Below are positions 33,211 through 45,610 of a stretch of DNA of 64,000 bases, piece by piece. A model generated the notes under the pieces. It was given only the letters and a program-made list of their open reading frames with translations, was not told the DNA's origin and did not search any database. The position numbers and the translations under genes are program-made. Location of the stretch: positions 445,778 through 509,777 of the forward strand of contig BROE01000017.1 in the NCBI GenBank assembly GCA_036571765.1, given 5' to 3'. Within the stretch, counting starts at the first letter, position 1, and every line of letters starts with the position of its first letter. Source of the stretch: Plecoglossus altivelis. Its lineage: Eukaryota > Chordata > Actinopteri > Osmeriformes > Plecoglossidae.

Positions 33211-34589
33211 GCAGCTAAATACAGCGTAGGTCAGGAGAAGGGTTATGTTCCGTAAAGGAAGTGGCAAGAGAATCAACTTCCTGTCCACATGGAAATCTCA
33301 TCTGTGAGGCTGGGGGCGCTGTGGGGGGAGGGGGAGGTGGGGGGTGACCCTGCTGGTGGGAAACATGGAACCCCTATGTTTCACTCTGTGTGTGTGGGTT
33401 AACTCAGGGTTGCTGGTGAATGTGTGTGTGTGTATGTGTTTGTGCATTCGTGTGTGAAGCAATCACAACAACATTAGCACCCCTACTGCGGTGTTCAACC
33501 CTAACCCCACCCTGTCGCACATACACACACACACCCCACCCAGTCTATTCCTGTCTATGCATCTACATCCACCTGGGCCAGGCCTGCTTCAGCAGTCTCT
33601 TTGTTTCGGACTCCAGCGTTGCGCTGCTTAGGGGCAGAGTGGAGGGGGTCTACTCATGTCACAATGACATTTATTAATAGTATGTTTGTTATGGACCTGG
33701 AACAGAGATGGAACAAAGACCTGACACACACCGAAGAGAACACACACGCCTCCACATCGACACACACCTCTTACTTTACTTACTATCTATCAATCTATCT
33801 ATCTCAATCATCTGTTTCTTTCTCTGTCTGTAGCTCTATCTATAGGCACCACAGATTCTCAGACTGGTAAATTACAGGGAAAAGACAGAGAGGAGGAGAG
33901 GAGAGAGAGGGTGAAAGAAAGAGAGGGAGAAAGAAAGAGAGGGAGAAACATAGAGGGGAAGAAAGAGAGGGAGAGCTAAATGAGTATCCAGTCACAACAT
34001 CACTCAGTTTCCTCACATCAGATGATTTGTTTGGACGTGTTTGTGTCTGGAAGAGCTACTGTACAGTTCTATATGTTCAAGGTATGTTCAGCAGACATTG
34101 TGTGTCACTGTAAAGACACACTGCTCCAATAGACACACTATCTCTGCAACTAGACACACACTGTCTCTACTACAACATACACTATGTCACAGCACAGGCA
34201 CACACACGCTATCTCTGCCACAACACACAAACTGTCTCTCTTTCTCTCTCTTTCTCTGGGAGGGTGGGTGAGGTAGGTGATAGGGTGAGGGTAGGTGAGG
34301 TGAGTGAGATTGGGGGGGAGGCATCAAAAAGAGATAAAAAGCTAAATTTATGATCCGGTTTTACCAGATATCCAGTGTTTGTGACCCCACCCCCAGCCAC
34401 CATCCCTGCTCTCCCAGCCAGACCAGCCATAAATCACCTCCTCTCCTCATCCTCTAATCCCCCCTCACCCCTCCAAACCGCTCCTCATCCAATCATCGTT
34501 ACCCATTTCCTCTCCTCCTCTGCCCACCCCTCCATACACACTCATCGCCATCCTCTCCTCCCGTCTCCTCACCCAGGGAGACCAACTCT

Positions 34590-34685
34590 ACCCTGGCCCA
34601 GGTGCTCGTTAGTGCAGCATAAATACTGGCTGTATTTCAGCCAATTAGCATTTCAGAACAGCCAGTTTACTGAGTTACTACCCAG
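34590..34685. promoter_or_regulatory. Candidate regulatory island
   Basis: GTTAGTGCAGCATAAATACTGGCTGTATTTCAGCCAATTAGCATTTC-type complex sequence containing an inverted motif (CTGGCTGTATTTCAGCCA) and CAATTAGCATT. Confidence 0.35.
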
Positions 34686-35168
34686 AGGAGGAAAGAAGAG
34701 AAAAGAGAAAGGAGAGAAGAAGAGAGTCAGTAGGAGTTAGAGAGAAGAGAGCTAAGGAGAAGAGGGGAGGAGAGAGGAGAAGAGTTTAGGAGAGTAAAAT
34801 AGAGGAGGAGGAAATGTACTGTTCCTTCTCATGCAGCATATATCATGAGTGGACTGACACACTGTTATGGACTAAGATGTGAGTCTATGGCTGTTACCAA
34901 TAAACTGTAGAGAGAAGATTCATAACCAGGAGAAACCACCCTAACACACACTCTACCGCATTTATACTACCATGCACAGTAACACACACACACTAACACA
35001 CACATACACAGAACATACTCGCTCTATACACACTAACACACATACACTGTTAAGCCCACCATCAAACACACTCAAACAAACATATAAACTATAATATTAC
35101 AACGACCCACTGCTGTTTTCTTTGACTCCTCTATCAGTCAGAGGTCAAAGGAGAGGTTTGTGCATGAG

Positions 35169-35238
35169 TGTGTGTGTGTGTGTGAGTGTATGTCTGTGTG
35201 TGTGTGTGTGTGTGAGTGTGTGTGAGTGAGTGAGTGTA

Positions 35239-35306
<68 letters not shown>
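35169..35306 (+). repeat. (GT)n microsatellite cluster
   Basis: Three GT tracts with GAGT interruptions. The last, 35243-35306, is about 32 uninterrupted GT units, one of the longest here. Confidence 0.93.
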
Positions 35307-35308
<2 letters not shown>

Positions 35309-35769
35309 GGTGTGTATGTGAAGGAGTGTGTGTGTTTGTCTAAGGTGGTATGTGTGCCTAGGAGTGTGAGTGTGTGTCTGTGTGTGTGTACGTGCAAGGC
35401 ACTGAGTCTGTGTGTGACTGTCTAAGGCCGTTTGAGTGTGTGTTTGTGTGAGTGTGTGTGAATGATAACTGTAGTAAAGGCTGACAGATGACTGCTGCCT
35501 CTTCTCCAATTGACCGTGTGACATCAGGGATGTGGTAGTGGTGTCAGGAATGTGTCGCTAATGGCAACCGGCGCTACGGAGCCTGACTGAGCAATCTATT
35601 AGGGCTTAACAGCCACCCCGCCCCCCGGAACACCCCCTGCTACACACACACACACACACACACACACCAGCCCAATTCAGAAAAAGGCCATCATAGTATT
35701 TCTTTGTGTGTGTGTGTGTGCGTGTGTAGGGATTGAGACCCCCTGTCCTGAAGACAGCATTTGTACAGA

Positions 35770-36070
35770 ACTCTGGGAGTTGTAGGTGGAATGCGGAACC
35801 TTGATTGATTCCAATTGAAGATGAAAACAAACCAATCAGGAAGATGAGATGCTGCGTGACCTAATTTCCTGTCCACAAGGCCTAACTGAACCTTGGCTGT
35901 TCCTTTGGTGTATGATAAGAGACAGGAAGAAGACCCTTTCACTTCCTTGAAGTCTTCATATAAAGTAACAGATTCTTCAAATATCGAAACAGAGATGTAA
36001 TAAAAGAGCAGAGATGGTGAAGGAAAGCAGCTAATGACCAGAGAAAGACCAGAGCTCACAGCTAACGAGA
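35770..36070. other. Complex segment without repeats
   Basis: About 300 bp of unique-looking DNA with GATTGATTCCAATTGAAG, AACCAATCAGGAAG (CCAAT) and TAATTTCCTGTCCAC (ETS/RUNX-like). No gene was seen. Confidence 0.35.
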
Positions 36071-36424
36071 GCTAGCTATAAACTGGAGATGGCAGCCAGG
36101 GCCAAAGACAACAAACCAGCAGTAAACTGGGTGTGTGGGTGTGTGTTGGTGTGTGTGTCTGCATGTGTTTGCTTATGTGAGTTGGTGTGTGTGTGTCAGT
36201 GACACAAGCTGTAATGAGCTCTAAGACAGAGACAGGGATCACTATAAACCTCTCAGCTAGGTTATGACCAACATTCCTGCTGCACTATGAAATGAAAGAG
36301 AGAGGGACAGAGAGAGACATGGGAGCAGAGAGAGATTCAGAGAGAATTGGCTATGGCGTTTGTGTGAGCCTGGGTATATGTGTGTGTCTGTGCCTATGTG
36401 TGTGCATGTGCCTGAGTGTGTGTG

Positions 36425-36457
<33 letters not shown>

Positions 36458-37289
36458 TAGGTATGTGTGGGAGGGTAGTCATAGCAAGCTCCTCTTCCTC
36501 TACCGTTAGCAGTCACACATACATCAGCCTTAGATAGAGAAAGGGTAGAGGCCAACTAACCCTTGAGGATAAAGACACACATACACACATACACATACAG
36601 AGCATCATTAGACACCAAACACCTAAAGTTGGACCTTTCCTTGTAACACCTGGTTTGAGGCCACAAGCCTAACTAACCTTTCTTCAGATACACAGTCCCA
36701 CACAGTCCCACACAAACACACACACACACACAGGTCCCTGAGGGCTCAAGAAGGCAGCCTGTGGCTAATGATGATCACACCTGCCTAAGCCTGCACCCAG
36801 TTTCCAGGCCAGCCTCCCCCAGCCTCTTCCACCATCCCTCAGCCTCTCCCACCAGCCTCCAGCCTCCCGGGGAGTCTCCATCAAGCCCCCTCCAGCCTCT
36901 CCCACCATGCTCCAGCCTTTCCCAGTCTTTCCCTCTAGCCTTTCCCAGCCCCCTGCGGTCCGCCCCCCTCCCTAACATCCCAGTTAGCTCAATGTTTTCA
37001 CTCTGGAGGGGGTCATCTTAGAAATCCAGACAAAATTATTTACACCCACTAAAGTTTGATCAACAAGGTCCGGCCACACAGACCCCCACAAAACACACAC
37101 ACAAACACAGCACCCACACTCACACACGCATAGAGGATACACCAACGTACACACATCAACACTTAAATCACACATATGTCACATGCTCACACACACACCA
37201 CCATACTGACATACGACCATATACACACATGTGTACACACTGACATACAACACAGCACGGACACACACACACCCCTGAGGCAAGCAATT

Positions 37290-37470
37290 ACAGCGCTGGG
37301 TCCTAGGTGCCCCTGGTGACTCCAGCCCTCCTCAAGGGGGCGGTGCCAGCCGGCTCATTGATTAGTGCTCTCATGAAAGCTTGCTGTGACCTCTGACCTC
37401 TGGGTAAGCTGCCGTCTGACAGCTGACAAGGCAGTGCTTTATCTGACGGAGATAACACCTTTTACTCACT
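37290..37470. promoter_or_regulatory. Candidate regulatory island with GATA-like sites
   Basis: GCAAGCAATTACAGCGCTGGG, GGCTCATTGATTAGTGC, ATGAAAGCTTGCTGTGACC and TGCTTTATCTGACGGAGATAACACC. The last holds two GATA cores, TTATC and AGATAA, 10 bp apart. No repeats inside. Confidence 0.38.
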
Positions 37471-37724
37471 CTGTCACCCTCCTGCCTTCTCTCTCTCTAC
37501 TCTATCACTCTCTCCCTGTAACACCTTCTACGCTCTCTTTTCCTCTGTCACTCTACTCTCTATCATTCTGGTCCCCACATTCCTCGGTTTGCCTCTCTCT
37601 CTGTCCACTAGTGCAGCACTCACACACTGGTGTGTGTGTGTGCTAGACTAGTGCAGAGTGTGTGCAGAGTGACACACCAGTGTGTGTATGAAAGAGAATG
37701 TGACCGAGAGGTAGTCAGCATGCC

Positions 37725-37955
37725 AATCAGACAGACAGACAGCAAGGAAGCAAGAAATCCAGCCAGAAATACAGACAGTCATAGACTGCCAGTCACAGCC
37801 AGACAGACAGATACGCAGCCAGACGACTTGTCAGACAGCCAGATAGCCAAACAGCTAGACAGACAGACAGACAGACATCCAGATAGTCAGACAGTCAGCC
37901 AGACAAACAGACAGGGAGGCAGGCAGGCAAGCAGTCAGGCATATAGCCAGACAGA
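37725..37955 (+). repeat. (CAGA)n-type degenerate tetranucleotide array
   Basis: CAGACAGACAGC, CAGATAGCC and CAGACAGTC units, with pure CAGA at 37857-37875 and GGCAGGCAGGCA at 37916-37928. Confidence 0.88.
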
Positions 37956-38050
37956 CTAGAGGCCATGTTTGTTGTTGTTTGGGCGTCTGCTGTGTGTTGC
38001 CGGTGGCGACACAGGTGGTGTTTGGGGCCATTGATTGTAGCAAGTGGGGA
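37955..38050. promoter_or_regulatory. Complex island after CAGA array
   Basis: GTTGCCGGTGGCGACACAGG and GGTGTTTGGGGCCATTGATTG, unlike the flanking repeats. Confidence 0.28.
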
Positions 38051-38639
38051 GGGGAGAGGGGTGGGAGGGGGAGTCAGATAACAATGCACCTCACGGCGGG
38101 ACACTCGGGCTGTCTTCCTGGATGGCTGGGTGGGAAGAGAAACTGCCAACCTGTCCCCTCACATCCCTGAAGCACGCACACACACACAGACACACACACG
38201 CACACACACATGCACATACACACACACAGAACCTTCCAGACAGATAGGCAGTCAGGGTGATAACCCTCAAATATTGACACAAACAGCAACAATACCACCA
38301 ACAACTACAAGACAATAATGGGTATATCTTTGTGAGTGAGTGTTGGGCTTAGAGTTACCATCACCTCAGGAAGCTTCCATCTTCTATTCTCTTGTCTATC
38401 TTGCTCAAAACAAACCCACATGCCCTCCCTTACACACACACACACACAAACCCATACATGCCCTCCCTTACACACCCCTACACACCCCTACACACACACA
38501 CACACACACAAATCCACACACACTCAGAGGAATGGTGTGGTGTCTCTCCACTGGAGGTAGTAGAGGGCTGTGGGAGAATCCGTCTGTTTTATCAGACAAG
38601 GTTGGCGTTTCTATCTGGACCAGACTACTAATCCTCTGT

Positions 38640-38845
38640 CCTCCTTCTACCCTCTCCTCTATTGTATCCTCTTCCCTCTGTCCTCCCTAGCTCCTTCTCC
38701 CTGTCCTGTCCTCCTCTCTTCCCTCTCCTATCCACCTCCTCCTTTCTTCTCCCCACTCCTCCTTCTCCTCTTCTCTTCATACCTCTCCTCACCTTACCTC
38801 ACCTCTCTCCTCCACTCCTCTCCCCTCCTCTCCTCTTCTCTCTGC
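38640..38845 (+). repeat. Polypyrimidine tract
   Basis: About 200 bp of CTCCTCTCC-type pyrimidine DNA ending CTCTGCAGG, which resembles a plus-strand splice acceptor but has no coding frame after it. Confidence 0.8.
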
Positions 38846-40144
38846 AGGTCCATCTCACGAGCTCCTGGACCACAGAGCCCAGAGATGAAGAGATTGTGAG
38901 AGATAGAGGGGGAGAGAGGAGAAATAGAGAGCTGGGGGGATAAGGTAAAGAGAAAGCTGGAGTAAACTGGAAGGGGAGAGTGAAGAGTGCCAGTTTAAAC
39001 TAGGTGAAATATTCAGCCAGTCAGTCATAGTTACCCACAACCCCCCAGGCATACTCCTCTCCGTAGAAGCAAGGGAGTGAGAGAAAAGGGAAGAGAGAGA
39101 GAGAGAGAGGGAGAGAGATACAAAAAAAGTGGGAGAGAAAGCACTAGATAAAAAGCTAGACAGATAGTGATGGAGAGCATGAAAGAAGAAAAAAAGAGAA
39201 GAAACAGACACAGAAGAAGGGAGGAAGGGAAGGATGGAGAGAGGGAGATAGAGAGGGAGGAGGGAAGAGAATTAAACGGTTAAATGGAGAGTGAGAGAGT
39301 TGGAGAGAGAGGTGAAGAGAGGTAGGGAGAGGTGGAGAGAGAGGTAGAGAGAGGTGGAGAGAGGTACAAAGAAGTGGAGAGAGAGGTGGAGAATGAGGTA
39401 TAGAGTGAGGTAGAGAGGAAGTGGAGAGAGAGGTAGCTGTGTATTAGCAGAGCTGGCTGCAGGCTGGTGCTGTAGTGCTTCTCACTCAGCAACACCTGAG
39501 GGTTTCAGCTCTATACTAGCACCCTGTCAGCATATCTGCTACTGGCACACACACACACACTTGCACACAGACACACACACACTTGCACACACGTAGACAC
39601 ACGCAGGCACACACCAAACCCACACAGACGCAGGCACACACCAAACATACACACAGCAAACACACATCCACACCAAAACAAAGTGGACACGTGTAGACAC
39701 ACACACCAAAAACACAAACACATGCACATGCACACATACTGCTCCACATGCACACACTCCCTTACACAGAAACACACATATCCAGGTCCTGGCTCTGTCT
39801 GGGGTCAGGCTCCGGGTCGACGCAGACATTGTGTGCTACGATTCATTTTCAACATTCAGTCGAATTGTACACACAAGCACAAATACACAAACACACACGT
39901 CCTCATATACTGTCACAGACGCATGTACACACACATTCTCAGCATGCTGTCTGTGAGTGTGTGCGTGTGTGTGTTGGAGAATCTGTGGGGAGTTTCCAGA
40001 TGAACTCTCTCTGTTTGCTTTCTAATGGCAGCGCTAATCACACACACTCAGCACTGTACTGGGTGGGACTGGAGCAAGGGGTTGCGGTGTGTGTGTGGAC
40101 TCTAAACAGCGTCTTATTCATGGCTAGAGGGCTGTTGGGTCAAG

Positions 40145-40280
40145 CCACAGTGTGTGTATATATGCGTGTGTGTATGTGTGTATGTATGTGTGTGAGTGTT
40201 TATGTGTGTGTGTATGTGTGTGTCTGTATTTGTGTGTATATGTGTGTGTGCGTGTGTGTATGTGTGTGTGTGTGTGTGCC
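40145..40280 (+). repeat. (GT)n/(GTAT)n tract
   Basis: GTGTATGTGTG-type repeats, with pure GT at 40263-40278. Confidence 0.88.
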
Positions 40281-40384
40281 TCACTAATGGCCTGTGTGTC
40301 AGAGGGTCTCTGTGTTTGGGACCAGGGGCCTTTTAAACCACAGCTTTATAACACACCAAGAGGCTACTTTACCTCTCTCACACG

Positions 40385-40406
40385 CGCGCACACACACACA
40401 CACACA

Positions 40407-40443
<37 letters not shown>
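40385..40443 (+). repeat. (CA)n microsatellite
   Basis: CA repeat with one CAGA interruption, preceded by CGCGCG. Confidence 0.92.
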
Positions 40444-40448
<5 letters not shown>

Positions 40449-41029
40449 TACGTCTTCAGCATCAGCTCACCACAGGGAGTTGGAAGCAGGGAGGGAAGGA
40501 AAGAGGGAGAGTGGAGAGGGAGCGAGCAAGCGAGAGGAACAGAGGCAGAGATAGAGGTATGGAAGGAAAGAGGGGGAGAGAAGGAGGGAAGGAAGGGAAG
40601 AAAGAGAGAGAGGGAGGAGTCCAAACCTATCTACTTAACCCTGGTCGGAACGTAAAGCAGCCCTACAACCAGCAATACACACCCTCGCAGTGAGTGTGTG
40701 TTCATGCACATTAAGGTGTGCGTGTCCATGCATGTGTGTCTGTCGGTGGGTGTCCATGTGTGCATCCATGTGCATCTGTGTGCATCTATACATATGTGTG
40801 TGTGCGTTTGAGCTTATGTGTGGGGTGAATCATCTCTGGGACCGAGCCTGTCGGTTTCTCTGAAGGTGAGGCCTGGGGGGGTGGGAATGAGGGGGAGGGG
40901 GGAGAGGGGAGAGAGGGGTGAGAGGGGCACATCTGTGTAGAACATGCCCCATGGCAATGCCGTGGCGGTCCCCTTCTCCCATCACACACAAGCGCACACA
41001 CACACACACACACACACGACTATTTCTCG

Positions 41030-41110
41030 GATAATTGCATAAACTCCTCTGGCCCCCAGTCTCTTTATTTCTAGAGTCAAGCTTTTTAAACAGAGCTGTG
41101 TCTAACCTGC
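41030..41110. promoter_or_regulatory. Candidate regulatory island
   Basis: CGGATAATTGCATAAACTCC and CTTTATTTCTAGAGTCAAGC, unique-looking, next to a (CA)n tract. Confidence 0.33.
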
Positions 41111-41254
41111 TGTTGGACCGGTCTGTCTCCCAGACCTTACCTCTGACATCCCTCTGCCTCTCAGACTAACCTCAGACAACCTAGACCACACACACACATA
41201 CACACACAGAGGAGTGGACTAGGGCTTGGGGGAGGTTTGTGTGTGCAGGAGGGG

Positions 41255-41395
41255 GAATTATTTTATTGAGACAAAATTAAGCGTGGAGCGGAGTGTGTGT
41301 GTGTGTGTGTGTGTGCAGGGGTCCCAGTTAAACTAAATTAGCATGGAATGTAAATGTATGGCTGCCTAATGGCTGAACAGGTGCAGGCGGAGACC
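41255..41395. promoter_or_regulatory. Candidate regulatory island split by (GT)n
   Basis: ATTATTTTATTGAGACAAAATTAAGCGTGG before, and GTTAAACTAAATTAGCATGGAATG then GCTGCCTAATGGC after, a (GT)13 at 41290-41315. This could be an enhancer invaded by a microsatellite. Confidence 0.35.
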
Positions 41396-41957
41396 CTGAA
41401 ACCATGAATAAAACATCCCTCTTTCTTTCTCCCTCTCTTTCAATCCCTCTCTCTTTCCCTGTCTCTTCCAGCCCATCTTTTCTCTTCCTCATGCTCTCCT
41501 CTCCCTCTACGCTATTTACCTCCCTGCTCTCGCGTTCCCTTTCTCTCCTCTCTCTCCCTGTTTCCATCCTCTCCCTCTCTCTCTCTACTCTCTTCTCTTT
41601 ATGCTCTTTCCTCTCTCACTCTCCCTACCTCTCTCTCTCACTGACGGCTGACATAAAGTCAATGATATGAATTATTCACAACATAGAGCAGCCAGTGACC
41701 TTTCCCCACAGGAAGTGGAATCGAAACACAACAATGGGCCTGGAGCGTGTGTGCATGAGTGCATGTGTGTGTGAGTGTGTGCATGTATGTGTGTGAGATT
41801 GTGTGTCTGTGTGTGTGAGCGTGAGTGTGCATGAGTGTGTATAAGTGCATGTGTGTATTATGGGGTTTTCCCTCAAAATAAAAGTGCTACATGTTCTCTG
41901 TTCTTCAAACATCTACAGTAGACCTCCCTGATCATGATCCAGCAAGATATCATACAG

Positions 41958-42215
41958 CTAACCCTGGTCTAGACCCAGTTCTAGATTTAGGAAATCTCTA
42001 ACCTTGGTCTATACCCAGTTCTAGATCCAGGAAACCCCTACAACATTGGTCTAGGCCCTTTACTAGATCAAAGAAAATCCTAACCATGGTCTAGACCTTG
42101 TTTTAGATCCAGGAAACCCCTAACCCTGGTCTAGACCTTGTTCTAGATCCAAGAAACCCCTAACCCTGGTCTAGACCCTGTGCTAGATTTAGGAAACCCC
42201 TAACCCTGGTCTAGA
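41958..42215 (+). repeat. 40-bp minisatellite, CTAACCCTGGTCTAGACC...
   Basis: About six copies of a 40-bp unit made of CTAACCCTGGTCTAGACCC, then GTTCTAGATCCAGGAAACCC. Copies start near 41958, 41998, 42079, 42120 and 42159, with one slightly longer copy near 42040 and a partial one at 42200. Confidence 0.93.
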
Positions 42216-42334
42216 TAACCATGACTATATAATTCACAGACAAGGAGAGGACATTTCCATGAATATATACGGGAAGCTCTTCATAGATAGAGGGGGGGGG
42301 GATAAGAGACAGAGACAGAGAGAGAGTACAGTCA

Positions 42335-42371
42335 TTCAGTCAGTCAGTCAGTCAGTCAGTCAGTCAGTCAG
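42335..42371 (+). repeat. (CAGT)n microsatellite
   Basis: Nine or so perfect AGTC/CAGT tetranucleotides. Confidence 0.93.
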
Positions 42372-42719
42372 GAGTTTCTGTCAGAGTGACAGTTCTATGA
42401 GCACTGATGCCAGGAAGGCAGAGGTATTTTAGGAAGTAGGGCACAGTGTGTATGTGTGTGTTGTTGGAAAAAGCATCAGTGAGGTGCCAGGGTCTGTGAT
42501 CTCTGAGCTAATGAGATTAGTGGAACCCCAGGTGTGTCAGTGTGTGTGTTTAAGTGAAAAGAGAATTAGCATGTTTTGAGTGTGTGTCTGCTTGATAGAG
42601 CTAGTGTGTACAGAGTGTGTACTGAGTTTACACACACACTCACATCAGAAGCTTGAACCCTTACAACCACCACATCTGTCAGGCCAAGGTTACATGACCT
42701 CTGACACGCCCTGACACCC

Positions 42720-42930
42720 AGCAGGAAGTGACATCATCTGCAGAGGAGGGAGACTTCCTGGCTGACCGGTGGGAGTACAACAACCCCAGGTCCATAGAAA
42801 GGAAGTTGGATCAGTTACAACTTCCTGCCCGTCTGGAGGGAGGGGGGGGAACTGGGCCCCTAGCTGAACTAAACCACACACTGCCAGCAGACCAAAAGGA
42901 CTGTTCATGGTTTCAGGATCTCTAGCCTGC
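42720..42930. promoter_or_regulatory. ETS-motif cluster (two inverted pairs)
   Basis: AGGAAGT at 42723-42729 faces ACTTCCT at 42753-42759. A second pair is AGGAAGT at 42800-42806 with ACTTCCT at 42820-42826. The surrounding sequence is non-repetitive. ETS factors (PU.1, Ets1) are known regulators of mammalian Ebf1, so this is a plausible lymphoid element, by inference only. Confidence 0.35.
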
Positions 42931-43005
42931 AGCACCACACCTGATAGACAAACGAAGCATTCCTTCTTTTCTCAGTTCGTTTGTGTGAAAAAAGAGCAAG
43001 CACCT

Positions 43006-43028
43006 CCCCCCCCCCCCCCCCCCCCCCC
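43006..43028 (+). repeat. Poly-C run (23 C)
   Basis: A homopolymer of 23 C, followed by GCCCCC. Assembly length here is unreliable. Confidence 0.95.
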
Positions 43029-43369
43029 GCCCCCTCATCTGCTGAGTGATTGACAGATTGCGCCCCCTCCCCTTGCTTGCTCCCCCCGCCTGTGACTGAC
43101 AGGACTCCCTAGTCTCCAGTCAGCAGCTCTTATCTCCTCCAGGAACGACCCCTCCTCCTTTACCCTCACACCCCCATAAATATAAAACCTGCCCCCCCTC
43201 TTCCTGCGCCTCGCTCCTTCGCTCCTCTCCTCAAATCCCTTGTTACCCCGCCCCAGTTACACCCCAGTATGACCCCCCTTAGTCCCACAAGCACAGTGCA
43301 TGAGCTGAGAGGCCCGCCAAACACACACACACACACACACACAGTGATCAGTGAGGTAGGTAGGCCCTG

Positions 43370-43490
43370 GGAGGAGAGGAGGAGAGGTGGAGGAGAGAAT
43401 ATGTGATGAAGAGAGAGCAAGAGGGAGAGAACAAGAGAAAGAAAGAAGGGGGAGAGGAGAGGCGAGGAGAGGAGAGTGTGACAGACAGAG

Positions 43491-43542
<52 letters not shown>

Positions 43543-43605
43543 AAGCACAGATCCAGTGAGAGGTAGACAGAGAGGGAGAGAGAAAGAGGGAGGGGTGAGA
43601 GTGAT
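43370..43605 (+). repeat. Purine-rich GA tract
   Basis: GAGAGAGACAGAGAG and GGGGGGGGG segments; spurious Leu/Ser frames on the minus strand. Confidence 0.85.
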
Positions 43606-44329
43606 GCCCTGAAAACGGCAGTGAATAATAGAAAAACAGTTTTCAAACTGTAGCAACTGGGTGATTGAGAGATGGAGTGAGAGAGAGGGAGCTTAGTGAA
43701 CAGGTGAAAAAAAAGCAGAAGCACACAGACATGGAAACACACACACACACACACACAAGGGGGAGTGAATACATCTCTTTGGGCTTGTTCAGGCGTGTGA
43801 TAGTATTGTCAACAGTGAGCAGCCTACTGTTAACCCTGCATTAGCTTGAGGAGGACACCTACTCTAACAAGGATTAAGTGGGCCACACACACACATACAC
43901 ATTTGGAGCTCAAACACACAGGCACAGAACACTGACCCACAAAGAACGCACACACATATGCACACAGAAATACACACTTCCATCAGGGACTGCTTGAGCG
44001 ATTCAGACTGGATGAACCCAGTTATCTCTCTCATCCTTGCCTCTGTCCCCTTCTGTCTCTTATCCCATGCCCACCTCTCTCTCTGTCTCTTCTCTCTCTC
44101 TTCTCCCTCCCTCTCACCCCTCTCTCCATGTTGTTGCTGTCTAATTGCAGGACAATAGAGGATCGGTCTGGGCAAACTTCAGCCCCACAACAGCCCTCTG
44201 CTGGGGCAAACCATAGCACGACAGAACACACACGTGCACACACAAACACACACACATAAACACACACCCAAGCAAGCACACACACATAAAAACACACTCA
44301 CGCACACACGGGTCTACAAACATCAAGAT

Positions 44330-44510
44330 TTGTTTTTCAGTCCTTACTTCCCTGAGCGAAATGAATCCCGTTAACTTCCAGGGTAATTACTAGTTTGAGA
44401 ATGCTGCATGCAGGGGACATTGGAGAGCAGTAATCCTCACTGTTATCTATACAGATTAAGGTAATCCACATATTATATATGCCTGTCACATAGCGATCAT
44501 CTGACACACA
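44330..44510. promoter_or_regulatory. Candidate regulatory island in intron 6
   Basis: Repeat-free: ATGAATCCCGTTAACTTCC, GGGTAATTACTAGTTTGAG, ATGCTGCATGCAGGGG, CAGATTAAGGTAATCCACATATTATATATGC. TAATTA, GATTA and E-box-like words are dense. Confidence 0.4.
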
Positions 44511-44579
44511 CACACATATACACTAACACCACTAAACCTTTGACTATTTTTTCTGAGGGCATATTTTCCACTACATGCT

Positions 44580-44825
44580 TCCTCTCTCTCTCTTCCCCTG
44601 TCTCCCCTCTCTCTCCCCCTCTCCCCTCTCTCTTCCCTCTCCCCTCTCTCTCTTTCGACCCCTCTCCCCCTCCCTCTCCTCTCTCTCTCTCCCCCTCTTT
44701 CTCTCCCCCCCTCTCTCTCTCTTGCCTTCCCCTTTTCTCTTTCATTCTCTCTCCTCTACAAACCCTCTCATCCCTTTCACTCTCTCTCTCTTTATCCTCC
44801 TCTATCACTCCCCCCCTCTCTCTGC
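44580..44825 (+). repeat. (CT)n-rich polypyrimidine tract
   Basis: CTCTCTCTCTTCCCC-type DNA; long Leu/Ser/Pro frames here are repeat translations. Confidence 0.85.
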
Positions 44826-44878
44826 TTGTTTTGGTTTGACAGCAGATATCCAGATGTGGAGGTTGTGTGTGTGTTTGC

Positions 44879-44880
<2 letters not shown>

Positions 44881-44934
<54 letters not shown>
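44881..44934 (+). repeat. (GT)n microsatellite
   Basis: About 27 uninterrupted GT units. Confidence 0.93.
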
Positions 44935-44939
<5 letters not shown>

Positions 44940-45542
44940 GGGGTGGGGGTGGGGTCAGGCCAGCAGAGGGGCTGAGAACGACCCTGGGGGGAGGGGGAGC
45001 AGGAAGTCCCACGGTATCCACGGGAACTCACACATTCCTTCCTGGGTGAGCAAGCTGACATCCCCCTGCATGCACCGTGCTCTCTTCCTACATCGCAATG
45101 CATGAGGGGAACTGGGGGAGGGAACAGGGAAGGGGAAGAGAGAGGAAAAGAGGAGTGATGAGGAAGAAAGGAGGGAGAGAGGGAGGGAGAGAGAGGGAGG
45201 GAGAGAGAGCAAGGGAGATGGGGGTTGGGAGTGAGAGGGAGGGATGGACAGAGGAGAGGGAAAGGGAGACATTCTCGTCTGAACAAATCTTCACACTCTT
45301 ACACACACACATGCACTGACACCCACCAACACACACATACATACACACATGCAAATTCCCTTGAATTCACCTCTAGCTCATTTTGCAACAGTGGTTTCAG
45401 AATGAACACAAAGACTGTGTACACTTGTGTGTGTATGTGTGTGTGTGGAGAACATGCAGGGCATTCTGCTCGTCTCCCATCATGTTCACAGTAACTAAAG
45501 TTAGGTGAGAAAATGAAGGCTGAGGCCCACATACAGGGATCT

Positions 45543-45544
<2 letters not shown>

Positions 45545-45609
<65 letters not shown>
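45545..45609 (+). repeat. (CA)n microsatellite
   Basis: About 32 uninterrupted CA units. Confidence 0.94.

Positions 45610-45610
<1 letters not shown>

Noticed and set aside
38640..38880. Plus-strand polypyrimidine tract ending CTGCAG, resembling an acceptor for another gene
   Set aside because: No recognisable coding frame or donor follows; pyrimidine tracts are abundant here.
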